Source of the DNA: Cellulomonas fimi ATCC 484
Lineage (GTDB): Bacteria > Actinomycetota > Actinomycetes > Actinomycetales > Cellulomonadaceae
NCBI RefSeq assembly: GCF_000212695.1
Contig: NC_015514.1
Coordinates: forward strand, 3,410,001-3,474,000
DNA: 64,000 nucleotides
Direction of reading: 5' to 3'
Made by a program: the position numbers and the translations under genes. This document shows, piece by piece, positions 54,624 through 62,700 of the stretch. Below the pieces are notes generated by a model, which saw nothing but the letters and a program-made list of their open reading frames with translations, was not told where the DNA came from and searched no databases. Position 1 is the stretch's first letter; each line of letters opens with the position of its first letter.

Positions 54624-57194
54624 TCAGGAGGCGGGGACCAACGTCAGCCGGTCCTTCGCGTCGGCGTCCGTCGACTCCCGCGTGAACGGCCACGGGAACG
54701 TCCGGCCCGTCGCCCACTCCTCGAACTGATCGGTGTAGTGCACGCTCGCCGGGTGCCCCGACGTGCCCGTCAACGTCACCCACGTCGAGGCGTCCAGGTC
54801 ACCCAGGTCGACGACCATCCGCATGGACGGCGCCGCGGTCACCGCGTACGACGGCGTGCTGGCGTCCCACGCCGTCGCGTCGACGATCGACGAGCCACCC
54901 CCGACGCTGAGCGGCGACGGGTTGACGAAGCTGCGGACCAGGCCCGGCAGCGACGGGCCGCCCAGGACCGGGTGCTCCGGCTCGGCGACGTGCATCATCC
55001 CCCACCGCCAGTCCTCCGCGTCGCGGCCCAGCTGCGTCGTGAGCTGGCGGCGGGCGGACACCATCGCGCGGGTCAGGATCTCGTCGCGGCCCTCGACGAC
55101 GCCCGGGGTCGAGCGGTCGTCCCACCACGGCGAGGACGGGTCGGCGACGAGCCGGCGCACGACCTCCAGCCAGCGGGAGTCACCCGTCGGGGACGCGTCG
55201 TCGGGCAGCTCGTCGTCGAACGCGAGCCGCAGGAGCGTGCGCCACACCGCGGCGAAGTACGCGGCGGCGGCCGAGTCCGTGTCGGACACGAGGTCCCAGT
55301 CGCGCAGGAGCTCCTGGCCGTCGTCGTCGAACGCGTCGTCGATCGGCAGCTCCAGGAGGGTCGGGACGAGCGCCTCCGCGTAGGGGTTGCGCTGGTCCGC
55401 CTGGATCTGCGCCATGTCCTCGACGTCGAGCGGCTCGCCCGTCGCCAGGCGCTCCTCCAGCAGCGTCCGGATCCGCTGCGAGCGGTAGCCGTAGTCCCAG
55501 TCCTTCGTGAGGAACGGGCCGACGCCCGTGGGGGTGACCGCCTGGTTCGCGGCGACGACGAAGCCCTCGGCCGGGTCGAGCGCGCGCGGCATGTCCGCCG
55601 GGTCGACGTAGCCCTGCCAGTCGTACGCGCTGTCCCAGCCGGGCCGCGGCCACGTGCCGTCCGACGGCACCGCGCCGCCCGTCACGGTGGACCGCACGGG
55701 GATCCGTCCCGGCGCCTGGTAGCCGATGTGGCCGTCCGTCGTCGCGAACACGATGTTCTGCGCCGGCACCTCGAGCAGCGCCGCGACCTCCGCCACGTCG
55801 TCGGCGTCGCGGGCCCGCGCCATCGCCAGCAGCGCGTCCGCCGTGTGCCCCGGCTGCAGCGCCGTCCACGCGAGCGCGACCTCGAGCTGGCGCCCGGGCG
55901 CGTCCTCGGGCCGCGGTGCGTCCTGCACCGCGTCGACGCCGAGCACGTCGGAGACGATCGGGCCGTGCACCGTCTCGCGCACCGTCAGCTCGACGTCCTC
56001 GCCGCCGTTGACGCTGATCGTCTCCGTGCGCTCGCGCACCGGTGCCGTCTCGCCGTCGCGGACCGTGACGTCACCCTCGACCTTCTCCAGGAAGAAGTCC
56101 GTCACGTCCGCGCCCATGTTCGTCAGGCCCCACGCCAGGTCCGCGTTGTGGCCGATGACGACGCCCGGCATCCCGGCGTTCGAGAAGCCCGAGACGTCGT
56201 ACGGGCACTGCGCGGTGACCTCGGCGCACCGCAGGGCGACCTGCGCCCAGATGCCCGGGGCCGAGATGCCCAGGTGCGGGTCGTTCGCGAGCAGCGGCCC
56301 GCCCGACTCCGTGAACCGCCCGTCGACGACCCACGAGTTCGACCCCACGCCCGCACCGTCGCCGACGAGGTGCGGGACCGCGTCGAGCGCCTCCTGCGCC
56401 GACGCGAGCGCCGACTGCAGCCCGTCGTCCGTGAGGTCGAGCTCCGTCGTGGCGGCCGTCCGGGTCGCGGTCGTGGCGAGCTCGTCCGCCGAGAGGATCG
56501 GCGCGTTGACGTCGTCCGCGTACGCGGGGAAGAGCTGCTCGACGCGCGCCACGTCCTGCACCGAGGCGAACGTCTGCGCGCGCGCCAGCTCGTCGTCGTA
56601 GTTGCCGCGCAGGTCCCACGCGAGAGCCTTGAGCCACGCCAGGGAGTCCACCGGGTCCCACTCGCGCGGCGCCGGGGTGTGCAGGCGCAGCCCGAGCACC
56701 GCGTACTCGACGGCGACCTGCGACGGGTCTCGCGTCGAGAGGTAGGCGTTGACCCCGTCCGCGTAGGCCTGCAGCGCGTCGCGCGTCGACGGGTCGAGGA
56801 TGTCCCACTCCTGCTCGGCGACGCGCCGCCACCCGAACGTGCGGATGACCTTGTCCGCCGCGAGCGCGTCCTCGTTCTCCCCCACGAGCTCCGAGAGCCG
56901 GCCCGACGTCACGTGGCGGCGGTAGTCCATCTCGAAGAACCGGTCCTGCGCGGCGACGTAGCCCTGGGCCCGGAACAGGTCCTCGGTCGTGGTGGCCGTG
57001 ATGGTCGGCACGCCGCGCGGGTCGCGCGTCACCGTGACGTCGGCGTCGAGCCCGGGCAGGGCCAGCTCGCCCGAGACCTCGGGGAGCGGGCGACGGACCA
57101 CGACCACGGCGACGACCGCGGTCGCGACGAGGGCGAGGACCAGGACGGCGGCGACGGTCGCGAGGGCGACACGGACCAGGCGCAGACGGGACAC
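54624..57194 (-). CDS. Membrane-anchored penicillin acylase family protein
   Basis: An 856-residue Ntn-hydrolase with an N-terminal membrane anchor (LATVAAVLVLALVATAVVAVVVV), so the catalytic part faces outside. The maturation site GVGSNSWVV makes S285 the N-terminal nucleophile of the beta chain. Other family motifs are GYVAAQDRFFEMDYRRH, NDPHLGISAPGIW, FSNAGMPGVVIGHN, the histidine of ETVHGPI, and AANQAVTP. Natural substrates may be N-acyl homoserine lactones, lipopeptides or amides. GTG 57194 follows TACCCT by 6 nt; earlier in-frame starts lack support. It lies between the convergent cyclo-ligase and the divergent ruc-like gene. Confidence 0.9.
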   Translation of the reverse strand: MSRLRLVRVALATVAAVLVLALVATAVVAVVVVRRPLPEVSGELALPGLDADVTVTRDPRGVPTITATTTEDLFRAQGYVAAQDRFFEMDYRRHVTSGRLSELVGENEDALAADKVIRTFGWRRVAEQEWDILDPSTRDALQAYADGVNAYLSTRDPSQVAVEYAVLGLRLHTPAPREWDPVDSLAWLKALAWDLRGNYDDELARAQTFASVQDVARVEQLFPAYADDVNAPILSADELATTATRTAATTELDLTDDGLQSALASAQEALDAVPHLVGDGAGVGSNSWVVDGRFTESGGPLLANDPHLGISAPGIWAQVALRCAEVTAQCPYDVSGFSNAGMPGVVIGHNADLAWGLTNMGADVTDFFLEKVEGDVTVRDGETAPVRERTETISVNGGEDVELTVRETVHGPIVSDVLGVDAVQDAPRPEDAPGRQLEVALAWTALQPGHTADALLAMARARDADDVAEVAALLEVPAQNIVFATTDGHIGYQAPGRIPVRSTVTGGAVPSDGTWPRPGWDSAYDWQGYVDPADMPRALDPAEGFVVAANQAVTPTGVGPFLTKDWDYGYRSQRIRTLLEERLATGEPLDVEDMAQIQADQRNPYAEALVPTLLELPIDDAFDDDGQELLRDWDLVSDTDSAAAAYFAAVWRTLLRLAFDDELPDDASPTGDSRWLEVVRRLVADPSSPWWDDRSTPGVVEGRDEILTRAMVSARRQLTTQLGRDAEDWRWGMMHVAEPEHPVLGGPSLPGLVRSFVNPSPLSVGGGSSIVDATAWDASTPSYAVTAAPSMRMVVDLGDLDASTWVTLTGTSGHPASVHYTDQFEEWATGRTFPWPFTRESTDADAKDRLTLVPAS

Positions 57195-57200
57195 GGTGCG

Positions 57201-57206
57201 AGGGTA
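57201..57206 (-). promoter_or_regulatory. -10 element TACCCT of the membrane penicillin acylase gene
   Basis: TACCCT on the minus strand ends 6 nt before GTG 57194. Confidence 0.5.
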
Positions 57207-57319
57207 CTTGTCCCGGTCCGCCCGGCCGAGGCGGAGCCGTCCGAGTCGCCCCGCGGCGGGGTCCTGGGCCGCTCGCCCGCCGGACCGCCGGAATGTGCGC
57301 GACGGACGACCCGTTATCA

Positions 57320-57346
57320 TTGGCACTCGGACCATGTGAGTGCCAG
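57320..57346 (+). promoter_or_regulatory. CIRCE element (HrcA site) before the ruc-like gene
   Basis: TTGGCACTC-N9-GAGTGCCAG. The 9-9-9 architecture and the arms match CIRCE (TTAGCACTC-N9-GAGTGCTAA), the operator of the heat-shock repressor HrcA, with one change in the left arm and two in the right. It overlaps the likely promoter (TTATCAT at 57314-57320). A partial third half-site, AGTGCCAGG, follows. Confidence 0.85.
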
Positions 57347-57418
57347 GAAGTGCCAGGTCCCGCCGACGGCCGGACGTCCCACCGGTCGGCGGCGGACAGT
57401 CGCCAGGGAGTTGCAGCC

Positions 57419-57730
57419 ATGCCCACCTACGCCTACGCGTGCACGGCGTGCGGTCACGCCTTCGAGATCCAGCAGTCGTTCAGCGACGCCTCGCTGACCG
57501 TGTGCCCCGAGTGCGAGGGGCGCCTGCGCAAGGTGTTCTCGGCCGTGGGCGTCGTGTTCAAGGGCTCGGGCTTCTACCGGAACGACGCGCGGTCGTCGTC
57601 GACGACGTCCTCGTCGAAGAGCTCCTCGTCCTCCTCGTCGTCGTCGAAGCCGGCGGAGTCCTCCTCCTCGTCGACCACCACCTCCTCGCCCGCCTCGAAG
57701 CCCGCCGCGGCCCCGGCCGCGTCCTCCTGA
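57419..57730 (+). CDS. ruc: FmdB family zinc-ribbon protein, Ruc-like redox chaperone
   Basis: A 103-residue protein: an N-terminal zinc ribbon with CTAC and CPEC pairs (residues about 8-38), then a disordered tail of Ser, Thr, Lys and Ala. In M. tuberculosis the protein at this locus, Ruc (Rv0991c), is an HrcA-controlled, redox-activated chaperone with the same layout and lies beside the 5-formyl-THF cyclo-ligase gene, not far from mscL. The CIRCE element here supports that assignment. ATG 57419 follows GGGAG by 7 nt. The poly-Ser tract is much longer than usual and comes from TCC/TCG codon runs. Confidence 0.82.
   Translation: MPTYAYACTACGHAFEIQQSFSDASLTVCPECEGRLRKVFSAVGVVFKGSGFYRNDARSSSTTSSSKSSSSSSSSSKPAESSSSSTTTSSPASKPAAAPAASS
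57598..57700 (+). repeat. TCC/TCG codon runs in the ruc-like gene
   Basis: Low-complexity TCSTCS runs encode nearly uninterrupted serines. Likely to vary in length by slippage; the tail is disordered so this would be tolerated. Confidence 0.7.
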
Positions 57731-57837
57731 CGCGCTGAGAGCGCCCGAGCCGTCCACAGCCCCCAGGGCACGGACGGCCTCCACGGGCCCCTGACGCGCC
57801 CACGCGGGCTCGTGCCGCTCGGCGCGAGCATCGGGGC

Positions 57838-58566
57838 GTGACCCCGCACCACGACCGCGCCCGGCCCGGCGGGCGGGCGGCCGACCGGCTCCCGGACCGC
57901 CGACCGGCGCTGGCCCACCGGCGCCCACCCGCAACCCTGCGCTGGAGGGTGCTCGCGTGGCGTTCGCGCTGGGTGGTCACCGCCCTCGGGCTGGGCATCG
58001 CCGCCGCCGGGGTCCTCGGGACGCTGCGGCCGGCGCCGCCCGAGACGCGACCCGTCGTCGTCGCCGGCCTGCCGCTGGTCGCAGGCACGCGCCTGACGGC
58101 CGACGACGTCCGGGTCGTCGACGTGCCGACGCGCCTCGCCGCCGACGGTGCCGCGGCCCGCGTCGACGAGGTGCTGGACCGGAGCCTGGCCGTCGACCTC
58201 ACGCCGGGCAGCCCCCTCGTGCCCGGTGTGCTGGCCGCCGACGGCGCCACGGGACCGCCCGGCACCGTCGTCACGACCGTCCGGCTCGCCGACACGGGCG
58301 CGGCCGCGATGCTCGAACCCGGCCGGCGGGTCGACGTCCTCGCGGCGACACCGGAGGGTGGACCGGCGACCGTCGTCGCCGCACGCGCGCTCGTGCTGCC
58401 GCCCCCGGCCGCGCCCGGTCCCGAGGCGACCGCCGGGCTCGGGACCGCCCTCGCCGCGGACGCCGACCACCCGCCGCCCGTGCTGCTCGCGGTCACACCG
58501 GAGGAGTCGCTCGCCCTGGCGGGGGCTGCCGCGTCCTCGGTCCTGTCCGCGGTCGTCGTGCCATGA
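57838..58566 (+). CDS. SAF domain protein, CpaB/RcpC-like
   Basis: A 242-residue protein with a basic N-terminus, one membrane helix (VVTALGLGIAAAGVLGTL), and an extracellular SAF domain (VVVAGLPLVAGTRLTADDVRVVDVP to LTPGSPLVPGVLAADG), followed by a beta-rich part with LEPGRRVDVLA. CpaB proteins with this fold help assemble Tad pili, but no other pilus gene is here, and the actinobacterial version at this locus may have another envelope role. GTG 57838 follows GAGCAT by 6 nt. Confidence 0.8.
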   Translation: MTPHHDRARPGGRAADRLPDRRPALAHRRPPATLRWRVLAWRSRWVVTALGLGIAAAGVLGTLRPAPPETRPVVVAGLPLVAGTRLTADDVRVVDVPTRLAADGAAARVDEVLDRSLAVDLTPGSPLVPGVLAADGATGPPGTVVTTVRLADTGAAAMLEPGRRVDVLAATPEGGPATVVAARALVLPPPAAPGPEATAGLGTALAADADHPPPVLLAVTPEESLALAGAAASSVLSAVVVP

Positions 58567-58626
58567 TCGTCCCGGCCTGTCCGGGTTCCCGGCAGCCCAC
58601 CGACGACGACGGACAGGGAGATGCCC

Positions 58627-59175
58627 GTGACAGACTCGATCACGCAGGGACTGCGGGGGGCCGGCAACCACCTGAGCGGCCTGCCGAAGGTCTTCCAGGG
58701 CTTCAAGGACTTCATCTCGCGCGGGAACGCGATCGAGCTCGCCGTCGGTGTCGTCATCGGTGCCGCGTTCGGCGCGGTCATCGCCGCGATCCAGAACGGC
58801 TTCATCGGCCCGCTCATCGCCGCGATCTTCGGCCAGCCGAACCTGACGAACGTCTGGTCGTTCGAGGTCAACGAGGCGGTCTTCTCGATCGGCCTCATCC
58901 TCGACGCACTGCTCAAGTTCCTCATCACCGCGGCCGCGGTCTACTTCGTCATCGTCCTGCCGCTCAACGCCCTCGCCGCACGCCGCAAGCGCGGTCAGGA
59001 GGAGGAGCCGAAGGCGCCCGCCGAGGACATCCTGCTGCTCCAGGAGATCCGCGACCTGCTCGCGTCGCGGCCCAGCCCGGCCGTCGTCAACGACACCGGC
59101 ACCGTCCCCGGCGCTCCCGGGACTCCCGGCGGGCCGGACGCGCCGCCGGCCTTCCCGCCGAAGCCGCTCGCCTGA
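58627..59175 (+). CDS. mscL: Large-conductance mechanosensitive channel
   Basis: A homopentameric channel that opens under membrane tension and vents solutes on hypo-osmotic shock. The 182-residue protein has the N-terminal amphipathic helix, TM1 with NAIELAVGVVIGAAFGAVIAA, the periplasmic loop and TM2 LLKFLITAAAVYFVIVLPLNAL. A C-terminal cytoplasmic helix (DILLLQEIRDLLASR) and a Pro/Gly tail follow. GTG 58627 is preferred: GGGAG lies 6 nt before it and directly abuts the ATG at 58621, which therefore has no usable spacing. Confidence 0.92.
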   Translation: MTDSITQGLRGAGNHLSGLPKVFQGFKDFISRGNAIELAVGVVIGAAFGAVIAAIQNGFIGPLIAAIFGQPNLTNVWSFEVNEAVFSIGLILDALLKFLITAAAVYFVIVLPLNALAARRKRGQEEEPKAPAEDILLLQEIRDLLASRPSPAVVNDTGTVPGAPGTPGGPDAPPAFPPKPLA

Positions 59176-59200
59176 ACCACGCCGCCGACCGCTCGGCCGA

Positions 59201-59286
59201 GCCACTCGCCTGAGCCCACTCGCCTGAGCCCGCTCCCTGAGCCCACTCCCCTGAGCCCGCTCACCTGAGCCCGCTCACCTGAGCAC
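59201..59286. repeat. 14-bp tandem array after mscL
   Basis: About six copies of CNCCTGAGCCCRCT run head to tail just after the mscL stop, ending at its terminator. No coding potential; TGA occurs in every unit. Confidence 0.85.
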
Positions 59287-59298
59287 GGCACGGTTCCA

Positions 59299-59345
59299 CG
59301 GGACCGCTCCGCCCCTCGTCCGACGACGGGGCCGGAGCGGTCCCG
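59299..59345 (+). terminator. Terminator of mscL
   Basis: CGGGACCGCTCCG (59299-59311) pairs with CGGAGCGGTCCCG (59333-59345) around a GC-rich loop that can pair further (CCCC/GGGG). Confidence 0.8.
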
Positions 59346-59361
59346 CGTCGTTCCCGCACCG

Positions 59362-59733
59362 TCACCAGTGCGGCGGGCGGTCCCGCCGGAGGCGGTCGTC
59401 GTTCGAGTCGGTCGCGTCGCCCCAGCCCACGTCGCTGTCGTCCCGGCTGCGGAACGGGACGGCCGGTCCGTCGAGGTCCGCGACGCGACCTCCACCGGTC
59501 GACGCCCGCCCGGCATCCGCGCGGCGAGGCCCGTCGCCGGAGGGAGCCGGCCCCCGCGGCGCCGCCGCCGCGCCCGTGCTCGGTGCCGCGGTCGACGCGG
59601 GCACCGTCGTGCGCAGGACCGCCTCGTCCGTGCCGACCGTCCCCGCCGTCCGGACCGCCCGTCGCGGACGACGTCCACCCGGAGGCGCCGCGGCGTCCCC
59701 GTGCAGGGCGGTGCGGGGCTGGTCGGACGTCAC
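59362..59733 (-). CDS. Small disordered protein with conserved acidic C-terminal tail
   Basis: A 123-residue protein, mostly Ala/Gly/Pro/Arg-rich and disordered. The last 30 residues, with DSDVGWGDATDSNDDRLRRDRPPHW, look like a short conserved actinobacterial tail of unknown role that recurs near large AAA-type genes. GTG 59733 follows GATCAT by 6 nt, so it seems to be transcribed separately from the giant gene 40 bp upstream. Confidence 0.6.
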   Translation of the reverse strand: MTSDQPRTALHGDAAAPPGGRRPRRAVRTAGTVGTDEAVLRTTVPASTAAPSTGAAAAPRGPAPSGDGPRRADAGRASTGGGRVADLDGPAVPFRSRDDSDVGWGDATDSNDDRLRRDRPPHW

Positions 59734-59773
59734 GGGTCGATGATCCCACCCCGGACCGGGCCCGGCCGCGGCC

Positions 59774-62700
59774 TCAGCGCAGCGCGCGCGTCACCGCGGA
59801 GCGGACCGCCGTGTCGATCCGGTACGAACGGCGGGTGATCCCGAGCTCCTCCCGCAGGGCGGCCGCGAGCTGCTCGCGGTTGCGCTCGCGCCCGTCCGAG
59901 AGCAGCCACGCGACGAGCTCGTCGAGCTGGTCGTCGCTGTACGCACCGATCGGCAGACCCGTGCGCACGTCGGGCCGCGGCGTCGCCGGCACGGCGAGCG
60001 TGAGCTGCACGTGGCCGTTCGTCCCGGCACCGGTCGGTCCCGAGCCGGCGGCGGGCGCGTCGTCCCCCGCCCCGCCGGCGACGGCCGACGCGTCGTCGTC
60101 CCCGCGGCGCTCGGCGCGGACCGCACCGTCCGGGGCGTCGTGCCCGGCTGCGTCGTCCTCGTCCGCCGCCGTCCCGGTGCTTCCCGCCGAGGGCTGCGGC
60201 TGCGAGGTGCCGTCGCTCGAGGACCGGACCACGGAGGACGTCGTCGGCGTCACGTCCACGCGGGCCCGCGGCGCAGCACCCGCGCCGGCTCCGGCGCCGG
60301 TGGGCGTCGGCTCGTCCGTCGTCGGCTCGTCGGCCTCCGAGCGGGGCGGGGCGGCGTCGGCGGCGGCCGCGGCGGCGTCGAGCGGGGCGGCGTCGGCCTG
60401 GGCCGCGGCGGCACGCCGCTCGGCCAGGGTCGTGCGCACCGAGATGCGGATCGGGGCCGTGACGGGCGGCAGCTCCTCGACCTCGTCGCTCACGTCGACG
60501 GCAGTCGGGACGCCGAGGACGAGAGGCGCGTTGCGCGGCGCGGCCGGCGCGGGGACCCGGGCGTGCACCGCCCGACGGATCCGGTCGACCTCGGCCTGCG
60601 GGTCGAGGAACGCCGCCGCAGACCACACCCGCACGACGGTCCAGCCGAGACGCTCGAGACGGTCCGCGAGCAGGCGGTCGCGCACGCGCACCGACGGCTC
60701 GCCCACGTAGGCCTCGTCGTCGGTCAGCACGGCGACGAGCAGCCGGTCGGGCGCGTCGGGGTGACCCACGACCATGGGGATGCGCGCACCGCCGGGGATG
60801 CCGTGGTCGACCTCGACGGTCAGACCGTGCCGCCAGAGCCGCTCCGCGAGGTCCAGCAGGAGCCGGTCCGGCTCCCCGCCCGAGCCGTCGGCGGCGCGGT
60901 CGGCCAGGTCGGCGTGGCCGGCGCCAGCCGCATCCGCTCGGGCGCCACGGGCGGTCACGTCGGCCGGGTCGCGCAGGTCGACGGCGTCGTCCGGGCGCGG
61001 CCCGGGAGCGACGAGCGCGACCTCCGCGCCGCTCGCACCCTCACCACGGGACGCCGCGAACGCGAGCAGGTCCCGCAGCAGCCGCGGGCCGGCGCCGCGC
61101 ACGCGCTCCGGGTCGAGGTCGTCGGAACCGAAGCACGAGACGACCGTGAGGCGGTGCCGGGTCGCGCCCAGCACGTCGAGCAGCAGCGCGTCGCCACCGG
61201 GCTCGGCGACGACGCCGAACGAGTGCAGCACGCGGCGGTGCGGGGTGCGACCGAAGCCCACGGACAGCACGACGGCCTCGCGGCGCAGGCCCGCCGCGTT
61301 CGCGAGGTCGGTGACGACGAACGGCTCGGCGCGGCCGCCGTCGAAGAACGCGGCGACGGCGGGGTTGCCGCGGACCTCGGTGAGGACGGCGTCGCGCACG
61401 GCGTCCGCGTGCAGCGGCGAGGGCGTGACGACGGCCAGGGACTCGTCCGGGTGGTTGAGGGCGTGCGCGAGGACGAGCTCGACCACGTGCTCGACCTCGG
61501 CGCGGGTCGACGCCACGGTGCCGCTCGCGGTGTCCGGCATCCCCGTGCCGTCGACGACGTCGAGCCGCACGAGCGGCCGGTGCTCGGGCAGCGGCGTGGG
61601 CGTGAGGACCCCCGCGTACCCGTGGGCGGCGAGGAACGCCGTGAGGTAGGGGTCGCGGCGGGACGTCTCGGCGTGCAGCGCGACGGACGGCAGCACGTCG
61701 GCGAGCTCCCGGACCGCGCTGCCCGACGCGCAGCGCGCGTCGCCGACGACGACGACCTGGCGGCCGCGCGCGAGGGCCGCGACGGCCATGTCGACGGGCA
61801 GGTGCGCGGCGGCGTCGAGGACGACGAGGTCGACGGACCGCGACGGCGGCAGGACCTGCGGCACGAGCATGGGGCTCGCGGCGACCACGGGACGCAGCCG
61901 GCGGGCGACGTCCGGGTGCCGGGCGACGGTGTCCCGCAGCGACGTCAGCCGCTCCTCGACGAGCTCGGCGAACAGCGACTCGGCCTGCTCGCGGTGGCGG
62001 CGCAGCGCCTCCTGGGTGTGCCGGGCGACGGCCGCGCGCACCGGCCCGGACAGGCTCGCGACGTGCGCACGGTCGAGGGCCGCGTACTGCGCGGACAGGT
62101 CGCCGAGCGCCGCGCCGTCGTAGCCGGCGAGCGTCGGGTCCTGCGTGAGGATCTGCTCGATGACGGTGCTCCACCACGCGAGGTCGAGCTCGGCGGGTGC
62201 GAGGGCGGGGTCGACGCGACGCGTCGCGAGGTCGTCGAGCAGCTCGCCGAGGCCCGCGCCGCGCAGGCGGTGCAGCAGCCCGGTGCGGTCGGGCAGGGTC
62301 TCGAGGGCGGAGGTGTCGGCGCGCAGGCGCGTGAGCCGCTCCTGCAGGGCGGCGAACGGCAGGTCGGCCAGGCCGGAGCCGGCGGGCGTGCCGGCGAGGA
62401 CCTCGTCGAGCGCGGCGAGGTCCTCGCGGACCGCGCGGTGCTCCTCCTCGATGTGCTCGAGCCCGTCGGGCAGCCGGGGCCAGCCACCGGCGGGGCAGTG
62501 CGCCTGCCAGATCTCGCGCTGCGCCTGCACGTCGAGCAGCGCGGTGTGCAGGTCGGCGACGGGGCGGCCGGGACGCACCATGTCGCGCGCCTGACGGCGC
62601 AGGCGGCGGCGCAGCCAGAAGCCCATCTCGACACCGTGCTCCGTGCGCCACTGCGGGGTCGCGGTGGCGGCGACGAGGTCGGCGGCGGTGCGCTCGAAGA

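Noticed and set aside
57838..58566. Evidence of a Tad pilus locus from the CpaB-like protein
   Set aside because: No other pilus genes occur in the window, and the gene sits in a conserved ruc-mscL context instead.
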